Assembly: GCA_011634665.1 (NCBI GenBank) | Contig: WAEK01000006.1 | Span: forward strand, 2,796,001 to 2,860,000 | Reading direction: 5' to 3' | DNA length: 64,000 nucleotides | Source of the DNA: Mortierella sp. BCC40632 | Taxonomy: Eukaryota; Mortierellomycota; Mortierellomycetes; Mortierellales; Mortierellaceae | Part shown: positions 35,001-45,183 of the stretch, in pieces | Position numbering within the stretch: the stretch's first letter is position 1 | Layout of the letters: the number at the start of each line of letters is the position of its first letter | Notes under the pieces: model-generated | Told to the model about the DNA's origin: nothing | Databases searched by the model: none | What the model saw: the letters and a program-made list of their open reading frames with translations, nothing else | Made by a program: the position numbers and the translations under genes

Positions 35001-38000
35001 CCCCCACACTACACCCCATGTTCTCTTTGTCTTATTGACATGGGATTTGAATGATATCGAGGAGATAATTCAGGAAGTGGGTTATGAGAAAGAGAGTGCC
35101 TCATATCACGAGCTTGCCAGGCTCTAGGTCTGGCTGGTGATTGGGCAGAAAGGTGGAGCTAGCTCACAATCAAGGATATGCTCGAGCTTGAAGTTTTTTT
35201 TTCAAGTCTTTTGGGGATCAACGAGAAGGGCTTGGCATTGTTGTTGTTTTTTTCCCTTTTCCAGCTAAAGTTAACAGGCGATGGTTAAATAGGAGATGTA
35301 TGTCGAGCTGAGTATACTGAAGGTTCCATCGCTCACCAATGATGACTGGTTGGGCAATATAGATGGATGACTGAGCAGCTTGTTGACTGCTATGCTAACT
35401 GCTAACTTTTACGATCCGTGAGGTTGTCCCGCAAGCATGTGTATATGGCTTGCTTAGCATGCACCTCTATCAAACTTCCCTAGGCACTGAGCTCATCATT
35501 GAAAATTGGAACTCTTGGCTGGGGACAAGGAGCTTTCAGGATTGGGTGACCTTGAAGCAAAAAAAAAAAAAAAAAAAAAAACCAATGAGGTTATTTGAGC
35601 TTCATGTGGTACCTATGGATCACGTCAGTTAGGCGCAGTAGACTAGGCGCGTTTTTCCTTCCATCGAGGAGGGTTCTCTCTTTCTTTCTTGGTCTGTCAT
35701 TGTCTGCGCTGTTTGCAACAGTTGGATACATTTGCGACCTGATATCAAAGGCCCTGGACAGTCCCTGTTCCACAATGAACTTCTTGCAAAAGGTGCATGG
35801 ATTACACAGACTTGCCCTTCCTCCTCTACATGTAGGCTTTTATTTTATCCGATCTAGTTAGTTCTATCTTTGCTGCCTGACGACGCCTTCCTTCCCTTAG
35901 TGTGAAAGTTGCGCCGCTCTATCCATTGTAGTGTGAATGGAGTTTGTAGTCTTTCAGGAAAGGGAGAAAAAAAAAAACCGCCAGTACTAGCATCACTGGA
36001 AGTCTAATATCGCAAGATGTTCGCCCGGATAGTCTACAGGCAAATGTGTTCAGAGTGCGATCAAAGATCCTAGTGGGAGGAGAGAGGGGGCTGCACCTAC
36101 ATTAAAGTGGAATGTCTGACCCAACTGAGAATGAAAAACGAAGGAATATCCTTCTCCTTCTCCTTCTCTCTTTCTCTTTTCCTCTCTATCCTTCGGATCC
36201 TCTCTTGGCACCAACTCGACCAGATATGGGGGACCTTGAGAAGTTCAACTTTCTCTTCCCTCCTTCTTCTCCCCTTTCCTCAGGTGAGACAAAGAATTCG
36301 TTGTCTCCGGGATATTGTGCGGATCGACGGTCTAGGAACCATTGTTGAACTCTAGGCTGCAAATATCAATAGAATCTAGAGTCTGGCTTTAGAAAGCAAA
36401 CCCAACTGTTGAGTCTCCAACCTCCGCCTATTCAACAGCGTACACTGTATTCCGTCTCTTAAAAAAAAATAGAGAGGAGGTAGAAGAGTGAGGACCCGAT
36501 AAAGTGTGGATGTGGGAAGGCCCAAGACGAGTATATATGGAGTAGAGTACAGTTCATCATTACACCAGACTATAAATGAGTGCGAAAAAAAAAAATAGAT
36601 GGGACTGAACCAACCCCATGCATTCTAAATAACACTTGGTGCCCAATGGTTACATGTGCAGATTTTAATGGACCGCTCACACTTCCGCTCCGCCCATTGA
36701 ACAAATGGTACGTCAGATAGATACGCGTTGTGAAAAAAGACAAGGAGAGAGGGAGGGGAGAGGGAAGAACGGACCGATCCTCAAAAGAGGACACCCGCAT
36801 CTTGCCTTTTATGTCCTTTTTACGGCAGAGGTTCAATTGTTACAAATGCTCATTCATTCGCCTCCCCTCTTTTTTTTCTCACGGGCTGGGAAGAAAAAAG
36901 ATTGAGACCCAGAGAAGTTGGTCGGTCAAGGTGGTCTAGAGTTACCAGAGTGTGGAATGGCGGTGACGATGACTGAGCCTCCGCCACTGCGCAATCGTTT
37001 CTTGGCAATTATGCATTTGAGGAGAAAGGGGGCGCCGGTGATCGTTCAGAACCATATGCTCCTTTACGCGTGGAGGGATAAGGTGAGCGACGAATTGCGT
37101 GTGAGAGGTTGGGCGGTGGCTGTTACAGGGCAGGTGCGTCTCTCACATCCTACCATTGAGAAAAACGGAGAGAAAAAGATCGGTGGGACTGTCACTCCAA
37201 CGGGAGAACAATTACACGTGTGTTGCTTTGCGCGGGCCGTGAGTTCCTTTAGGCTTTACGTTTACTCTCCTCTCCCTCGCCTCCCGTCTGCCCTTCCCTC
37301 GCCTCCCTCTCCCCTTCCCAGCTCATTCCTCAGAACATGGTCAGTCTGCGACCGCAAGTGCCAAGACTACTATCAACAAAGTGTCAAGGGAGAAGCATCA
37401 GGGAGCAAGTGTTTTGAGCTCTATAGCAAACAACGCTGGATAAACATATTGCCTGGTGTTCATTTGCTCTCTCACTTTTCCTTCCCTTACATCTCTTTCT
37501 TTCTCTCTCTCTCTATTGATCGATCGAGCACAAAGGTTCATCCACTCATTATTTCGAGTATGAGTCTTTGCCTTTTGTTTCTCATCTTTCAATTGGGGAC
37601 TAGTTGGTTTATTGACAACACCGTGGACTAAACTGCAGAGGGGATGATGTCAAAAAAGACGAGCGTCCTGTGCTGTGACACCTGAAGAATCAAAGAAAAA
37701 AAATGCCCGGAAGAATATGGAACACATCATCTGTGTCATTCTCTGTAACGTGTCAAGGGCTCGTGAAATGGAATCAAGCAGCATAAGGACCGTGCAAGAA
37801 ATGTCACCCAAAAAAAAAAGAAAAATAGCAAAGCAATTTGTCCGCTCTTCTACAAAGCAATAAAAAAAATAGGACCAAGTGTATTCTGAAGAGGAAAGTA
37901 AAATAGTAGCAAACAGGAAACAAGGACCAGTTCGTATTATGGGTCCTGCCTATTGCTGGAAGAATAAGGGGGAGGGGGGCAAGGGCGGGATGACTAATTA

Positions 38001-38830
38001 GTGCGAGGGGGAGGAAAGTTCTGTTCGACCATCGATAATTGTGTGGGGCGGAGTGTGGACATTCACTGTCTAATGCCACGCTGTGGAACGGCAGAGCAGA
38101 GCACGACAGAGAAAAGAAGATGGGCGCCAAGAGAGCGCATGATGGGGGAACAGAGTATGAGCATTGTCCAGCATTTGGCTTTTGGAGAGCTTGGTGAGTA
38201 TCCCGCTGAGAAATTGGGCCGGGAAGAGAGAGAGAGAGAGGGAGAGGGAGGTGGAAGATTCATATTGCCAGCCGAGTCGTCTTTTGCCTTGCTGGAGCCC
38301 GCGGCATTGTTCGGGCCAATGCGAACAGAGCCTAGAAAACAGACAGGGTAGAGGGATTAAAAAAAGAGGCCCACGCTGTTTACATCCTATCCATCACAAC
38401 GAGAATGTTGTATACAAGATGTGTTAACAGACTCACTTCCGGCAACAATGCCGTACCTTCCCGGGCGACTGACTAAAAGGGGAATCAAGTGCGGACCCAT
38501 TGTGTCATCGGACAGTACTTCCCCCAGTGGAGGAGGAAGGGGGAGAGGAGAGGAGAGGGTCAGCGACAGTTGACGAGGTCAAGGTCGAGAAATTCCCATC
38601 AATATGCTCATCCAGAGGTTGGTTCGCCAGGTCATCGGGTGTGGAGGACCGTAACCCAAAGCCACGTCACCCACGCTGGTCGACTCCTCCACCCACGACT
38701 CCAGTCGATCCAGTCAGTCCTATGGCATCCATCCTATTCGACCCAACCCGACTCACCTTGGTATTTTCTCTTTTCTCAAACCGTTGATTGCTTGGGCTTT
38801 TGCCTCACCTCTCTGCTCCCACAAACAAAC

Positions 38831-38971
38831 ATGTCAGGAGGACAGTCGTCAGGTCCTGGGCCGGATAGTGAGAAAGGCCAAGAAGAAGTCGACAAGGAGC
38901 AGGCTGCAGCAGCCAACCCGATTTCTCAAAAGGAAATTTTCTCTTTCTTCACTGTGCTCTTCTTTTTTTGA
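38831..38971 (+). other. Possible small ORF (46 aa), uncertain
   Basis: ATG in an AAAC-ATG-T context after a pyrimidine-rich leader. It codes an acidic, Gln/Glu-rich start (SEKGQEEVDKEQ) and a short hydrophobic end (IFSFFTVLFFF) before TGA. It could be a tail-anchored micro-protein, the first exon of a larger gene with an unseen donor, or chance. I recognise no family. Confidence 0.2.
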
Positions 38972-40928
38972 CGGGGGTATCTTTAGGTTATTTTTTTTTT
39001 TTTTTTTTTTTTTTTGCAACGCCGCTCCTTTGTGTGTGTTTGTAGTCTTCATCTCGAGACTGTGTGGGTTTGTATATATTCAATGTGTTATACTGAGTAC
39101 ACATCCCTCATCGTTGCTGATGTATGGTGTCAAGTGTATATCGATGAATGCGAGTGTGTGTGTATGTGCAGCTGTTTGGAACGAGTCAGAGAGGAGATGA
39201 GCGAGTGAGAGAGCACAACGAACGCTCGGTACATGCAGCCAGGCTGTATTGATTTTCCCTCATCGTTCTCGTTTGTATGTCCTTTACTGGGGAGAAGGGC
39301 GAGACCCATGAAGGAGAAACACTGGGTGGGGAGGGGACAGACTGCCCACAACCTTTCTCGTTCCCCACTCCCCTGGCAGAGGCATTTGCTAGGATGCATA
39401 ACCCTTGCGTGGCAGGGCAATGACCAGGCACCAAGAAGGCATGGGGGCCTGCTTTGCAGACAATTGAAGAGAGACGATTTGAGGACGACGGAGTATTTTT
39501 ACATTTAGTTCAAGTTGGTTGTGTTTGACGGCATAGAAACTATGGTTGGAGAGGCGCATGGCCATTTTTTTCTCTTGGGCTTGGCGCACAGGGAGAAAAG
39601 TGACAAAGAAGGTCATGGAAAGAAGAGAAGGCGACAAAGACGCAGGGACGGTGACCCGCCAGAGAGGGACGCGTGTACTTTTGTCCTCCCCCCTCTTTTT
39701 TTTCTCTCTCACTGACTGCATACACAAGAAAAAATAATAAAATAAGGGCGCCTTCTCTATTCATAACTTTGTCATTACACCCGACGCTCACTCGACCACG
39801 ATCTGCTGCTCTGTGTTCGATCCATCGCTTGAATTGTTCTTCCAGACCAGCTCTACGCCCTTCATCAAGGACCCAGGGAGAGTAGGGGGTTGGGTTGGTT
39901 GGAGGAAAGGGGCAGAAAATAAAACAACAAAGAAGAGGAGGTGCAACTATCCTCGCGTTTTCACAATTGTAGAGATGATCGTCCTTCTTGCACCATTCTC
40001 AGGGTTGGAAACTCATTGCTTTGTAAGCCAATTGCTGATTGAGATACAGGTTGGAGCACAATGCTTGATCGGGGATGGAGAATGAGAGAGACGAGAGAAA
40101 AGAAAAGAGAGAATGTGCGTGGTTGTATTATTAAGAGGGTAAGAGCTCTAAGGATGGTGTCAACATTATTCAGCACAGGTTGATTGAGGCAAACGTAGGT
40201 GAGAGAATGCCAGCCAACCTTAACAGCAGCCAAAACGAGCGAGCAATGTCTGTTTGCAAGGAACTCAAAAAAATGCATGGCTAGAGGAGAGCGGCGTCTC
40301 TGCAGAACTCGAGGCGTTGTGGAAGAGTAGTAGGACTTTTGGGTCGAGCCAAAAAGCATTAGATGACTGGTGTCATGGAGTTCAATCGCAACCAGGACGG
40401 TATGAGTGGTCGTGTCTGGTAAGCCATCTGTGGGGCTCACGAGCCAAGCCCTAGCTCTGGCACCGGCTTTATATGAATGGGGCGCGGCGGGCCGCGTGCT
40501 CCGCGCGCGAGAGCCATGCGAGAGACATTGGGGAAGGGGAGGAAGGGGGAGAGAGAGAGAGAGAGGAGAGAGAGAGAGTGAGTGAGTGAGAGAGCAATTA
40601 AGCTCCTCCCAGACAACAACAGAGTAGTGTACTACTACTTTACAATCGCCTTGGTCGAGTAGGAAGAAGGGAGAGACGGGTACGAGCCATTAATAATGGC
40701 GGCTGCTTAATAATCCCGTCTTCTGACGTGACCTATATACACAAAAGAGAGGAGGAAGGGGACCGACTGGAAGGACTGGCTCTCATTTTTTTTTTTTCTT
40801 GTTTTTGATCAGCCGCATGGGAGGAGGATACTCTGGCCCAGCAATTGGCCAAGTCTTTGGGCCTGCGTCGAGAGAGAGTGACTTCCTAATGGGGGTGCGT
40901 CGGTGTCACTTGCCGTCCTTGGAAAAAG

Positions 40929-40935
40929 TATAAAA
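40929..40935 (+). promoter_or_regulatory. TATA box of the 42008 C2H2 gene
   Basis: TATAAAA in a GC-moderate context. It is followed by a CT-rich segment and a long leader with splice signals that lead to the C2H2 coding exons. A TGACGTGA (CRE-like) element lies about 205 bp upstream, near 40723. Position and sequence fit a core promoter; no transcript evidence is available here. Confidence 0.45.
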
Positions 40936-41093
40936 TCCGGCTTAGAAATCCTCTCCCGCACACGTTTCCCTCTCTTTCTTTTCCTTTCTTTTTCTTCTCT
41001 TCTCTTTCTCATTAGTCTCTCAGTTCTCTCCGTCACCTTTTTGACACCCGCGACTTTTTCTGTCTTCGACTGTCGACAAAACCTGAACGCACC

Positions 41094-41141
41094 AAACGAA
41101 CAAACGAACAAACGAACAAACGAACAAACGAACGAACAACG
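41094..41141. repeat. 8-bp tandem repeat (ACAAACGA)n in the 5' leader
   Basis: About five tandem copies of an octamer in the presumed 5'UTR of the C2H2 gene. It is A/C-rich and free of ATG. Confidence 0.8.
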
Positions 41142-41184
41142 AAACGAACAACCCAAAAGCAAAAAAGCACTACTACTCGACTGC

Positions 41185-41241
41185 ATGCCCAGAGTGAACA
41201 ACATTTTGTACAAGCCTCTCTTCCTGACCAACCCAGAGTAG
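41185..41241 (+). promoter_or_regulatory. Upstream ORF (18 codons) in the C2H2 gene leader
   Basis: Short ATG-to-TAG frame (MPRVNNILYK...) lying between the TATA box and the first predicted leader splice donor at 41370. If the leader is transcribed as proposed, ribosomes would meet this frame before the main start, so it could damp or condition translation. Its transcript status is inferred. Confidence 0.35.
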
Positions 41242-42007
41242 CGCCATCTCCTCCACCTTTATCGCATCCTCCTTCTCTCTTCACGCCGGCTTGCCTTCAG
41301 CTCCTCTACCCACCTCAGTATATACCCGCTCCACTATTTCTGCACTGCCCATTCTTCACGCACCATAATGTAAGTAAACACCTCACCTTGAACCTTTTTT
41401 TCTTCTTCTTCCCCTGTGCCCCCTTCTTCCGTCCCTGGCGTCAGCGCAGTCAGTCCTTGGTCCCATTCCTTCCAGAGAGAGAGAGCGATCAACGAAGAGC
41501 AAGAGAGAGAAAGAGAGTTGTTGGAGCGACTGGACTCCGCAGTCAACTGTCATTGACGCACACAATGCACAACGGTGTTGGACAAGAACTCTTGACCAGC
41601 CAACCTCCTGGGCCAACTGCGCAGTTGCACCCTCTCCTGTTCGTTTTTTTTTTTTTTTTTTTTTTTTACTTTACTTTCCCACACATGTGCTCTTCTAATC
41701 CTCTTATTCTCTTTTGAACCCTTTTTGCCATCCCTTTTTTTTTTTTTTGTAATTTATCCCAGGCCCTTGTCTGCGTTCTGGTTTTTTTTGACCTTAGCCT
41801 CTCTTTTTTTTGCACCCCAATGCAATCAATCTTGTCCTCCTCTCTTGCTTGCTGCGGGCTTGCTGGGCTTTTTTCTCCTTTCCTTCCTGCTGCTGCTGCT
41901 GCCGCTACCGTCTCCTCTTCCTCCTCCTCATCCATCTCTTCCGGTTAAACCCTTTACCAGCCACCCGGGTGGCTAGTGTGCGTGTGGCTACCTCCTTTTC
42001 TGAGCAA

Positions 42008-42345
42008 ATGCCCAGCCGCAAAATGTGAGTGCCTTAAAGGCCTATTGGTGTCTTGTAAATGTCTGCCAGTGAGGAAGGGGCGCAACGAGTCAGGCAATTG
42101 AATCAAGCACAACCTCCCCTGTTGTCATCCCTTGTCATGGCCCGTGTTGATTAATAATACACTGGATGGGAGGGAAGGGGGTTGGGCGGCGTTTGCTACC
42201 TCGACGGAAGTACTTCCGTCGATTGTGCCACTTGGCTTCCTTATCCGGCCGAGAGAGAAGGGGGACTCTTCTGTGAGAGAATTCCCGACCGTCTGAGCTT
42301 TCTTGTCTTTATCTTTTTTCCTCCATACACACACAAACACACAAT

Positions 42346-42376
<31 letters not shown>

Positions 42377-43982
42377 CCACACCTCTGCACTTTTCATCTC
42401 ACAAGAGCTCTCCCTTCTAACCTCTCCTGCCTGATTGTTCCTGAACGAACATAGGCAAGCCAACGCCAACCTCATGTTCAACTCGCCCTTATCCAACTCG
42501 TCATCCTGCTCCTCTTCACCGTTCTCACCTTCCGAGACTGGCGCTGAAATCGATATTTTGGATATGCCAATGTTCTTCCCTAGCGAGACCTCCTCAATTT
42601 ACCAACAGATTCTCGATATCGACCCTGCTAATTCACAGCAACAGCATCAATATCAGCTTGCTGCACTTGCGCTTCAACAGCAGCAACAGCATAAACAACA
42701 ACAATTCCAATACGAGCTCGTCCAGATTGGTTTGGGAACACCTCCCACGTCTCCTGCCGCTCCTACCTTCCACAAGTATATCGGATCTGAAATTGGCACG
42801 ATGTTCTACCCTGCCCAGTCCCAAGGCATCAACAACCCGTATGTGAGCAATGCTGGCCAACAGCAGGCCCTGTTGCAGCTTCAACAGCTTCAAGAAGAGC
42901 AACAGGCCTACCAGGTGTTGATGCAGCAATTTGATAACATCGAGAATTCTGTGTTTAGTCCTAGCCCCACCACTAGTAGCTGTAGCAGTAGTCTCAGCAA
43001 CAGTCCCTACGCAGAGTCTCCGCTGGCGGCGACCATTACCTCTGACTTTGACCTTTTCCCCATGAACGGTCAGACGGCTTCGACGACCACGACGACGACC
43101 ACGACGACCACGACACCTACCCCAACTGCCATGGCAGCACATCCGCCGACGGCCGGATATCCCTCCGCACCAGTGATGGCTCCTTCCTCTGCACCGGTGG
43201 CACAAGCAATGTATGGACAACAGGGCTATTACCATCAGATGACACCTCCCATGAATCAGCTGGATTTGGAGCGCGAGGTCTGCTCGTTGTTCCGTGGAGA
43301 TACCAATATGCAACAGCCTCAGACGACAGAGCTTTCTTTACTCTGCCATTGCCCTGGCAAGTTCCCTTGTGGCGAGCAGTTGCCCGAGGTTGTCTATGAA
43401 CCCATTACTCGATCTTCTTCACCATTGCCAGAGATTCGTGAGGATGAGATGATCTCAGAGTCCGAATCAGGTTCGGAAGAAGAGCAGGACTCGGATCCCA
43501 CCTACATGCCTTCAACCTCAAGCACTCGATCCAACTCTATGCCCTTGAACATGAAGGGATCTCGCCATGGTTCATCCCGTCCAAAGTCCATGACGTATTC
43601 GACACCCTATGACTCGCCATTTTCCAAAGATCTTAATGAGGCGCCCGCTCGTCAGGATCGCCGTCGATCATCCTCAGGGGCATATTCATCATCAGGTCAA
43701 TCTCAGCTCCTCGATCCCGAAAAGGTGCCCGAGATTACGGACATTCATGTCTGCCCCGTTTGTGCCCGTCGTTTCACGAGGCCTTTCAATCTCCGATCCC
43801 ATCTCATGACCCATACCACCGCACGTCCCTTCCCATGCGACGAGTGCCACTGGAAGTTTACGAGACAACATGATCTGTTGCGCCACAAGCGAGCCAAGCA
43901 TCCCAACTCGGTCGTGAGCGATCCCATCCCTGAGAAGGGTGCCGGGAAGAAGTCCAAGGGAGCCTCCGTCTCTATTGTCTGA
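42008..43982 (+). CDS. Two-finger C2H2 transcription factor, Gln-rich
   Basis: Exons: 42008-42024 (five codons plus AT) and 42455-43982 (514 aa). Residues ~50-170 are Gln-rich (runs of QQQ). A Thr run sits near 215-230, and a Ser/Glu/Asp-rich acidic region follows at ~330-370. Near the C-terminus are two standard fingers: C439-x2-C442-x12-H455-x3-H459 and C467-x2-C470-x12-H483-x4-H488. The linker is THTTARPFP, close to the TGEKPF type, which supports sequence-specific DNA binding like Msn2/Rsv2-type fungal regulators. The leader has a TATA box, an uORF and alternative 5' exons (see findings), suggesting regulated expression. Regulatory targets cannot be read from the sequence. Confidence 0.88.
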
Positions 43983-44431
43983 GGAAGAATCCAAAGATGA
44001 AGAAGCAATAATCAAGAAAACCACAACAACATCAATCCAAAGAGGAGAAAAAAAAAAGAGGATGAGGGTAAAGGGAGAACAATCGTCATGTTCTTCCGCC
44101 TTCTACTCCCCAATCTCCGCTCTTATCCCACTGGATATTTTTGTGCTCTGCCGAGATACCCCCCCTCCAATCCCTCTGATTTGCTCTCGTCCTTCTCTCT
44201 CTCTTGACAAAAAACAAGATGAATTGGGAGAAAACAAGGATTGCAAAAGGATGATTTCCGGCTCGGTTCAATTTTTTTTTTTAAAAAAAAATGGCAAGGA
44301 AACGAACTACTTTCCAAGTCTCTTTTTTCTACCGTCCATCCCTACCTACCCCTCCTCTCCTTCCACATGACGCTTTCTGGCGACATTTGTCTATCCATGG
44401 ACTATGAAGGAAGATGGAGGAGGCCTACAAG

Positions 44432-44467
<36 letters not shown>

Positions 44468-45183
44468 CCTTTCTTTCTCCAAGGGAAGGGAGAAGGAAGG
44501 TTTCTCTTTCCGATATCCCCCCCCCCCCTCCTCAAGGTCGTCACAGTCGTCTCATTCGTCTCAGATCCGTCAAAAAAGCAAGAAAAAAACAACAACAACT
44601 AGTAGCCTCTTTCTTCTACTCAGTGTGCAATAAATAATAATTCATTCGCATTTAATCCTACTCAAAGAAAAACAATAACATAAAACAAACGATGCGGTCT
44701 TCTTTTTTATACTTTCCCGCCAAAAAAAAAAAAAAAAACGTTCCTCTCCTGTCACTTTTTTTTTTTTTTTTCCTTTTAATAGCAGGTATGGCGTGAGTAC
44801 GAGCAAGTAAAAGAGCTAATCTGAGTTGTAGAGTTGAGTGGCGCGCGCGTGCGTGTGTGTGTGCTAAAGAGGGAGAGAGGAAAAAGGGAGTTACAGGTGT
44901 ATATGCAAAAATATGCAAAAAAAAAAAAAAAAAGCCCCCTGGATCGCTTGGATGAGATGGAGAAATAAAAAGAAAAAAGGAGGGAAAAAAAGAGAGAGAA
45001 AGAGAATAAAAGAGAGAAGACGACGCTAATTACAGAAAGAAAAGAAAAAAGAAAAGAAAAGATGAAGAGTCTACGGAAAACAACACAATAAGAGTAGTAC
45101 GAGATATATAAAAAAAGGTAACAATACAGTCGTGTCCACAAAGAAAAAAAGAAGAATAAAATAATAGTAATAATAATAATAAA
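43983..45183. other. Convergent spacer, C2H2 / chromodomain gene
   Basis: 3' flanks of two converging genes. It contains a T(n)A(n) block at 44271-44291, a poly(A) of about 34 at 44431-44464, further A and T runs at ~44721-44737, 44756-44773 and ~44918-44934, and an A-rich tail to 45183. No gene is seen. Confidence 0.6.

Larger units (their letters stand above)
34742..42007. other. 7.3 kb gene-poor divergent interval
   Basis: Longest stretch here without a confident gene. It holds a ~49-nt poly(A) at 34950-34998, a poly(A) at 35560-35580, and scattered short frames. The two best frames are weak. At 36957-37631 (+) there are 224 codons with no family match. At 38831-38971 (+) there are 46 codons, starting MSGGQSSGPGPDSEKGQEE after a CT-rich leader with a favourable ATG context. 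From ~40700 the sequence looks like the promoter and multi-exon 5'UTR of the C2H2 gene. Confidence 0.5.

Noticed and set aside
35030..35070. tRNA T-arm-like string on the minus strand (TTCAAATCCC)
   Set aside because: No matching stem on the other side and no D-arm, anticodon or acceptor pairing nearby.
36957..37631. 224-codon plus-strand open frame in the gene-poor interval
   Set aside because: No family signature; the second half is compositionally biased (Pro/Ser/Leu from CT-rich DNA) and there is no promoter-like start. Kept only as a remark.
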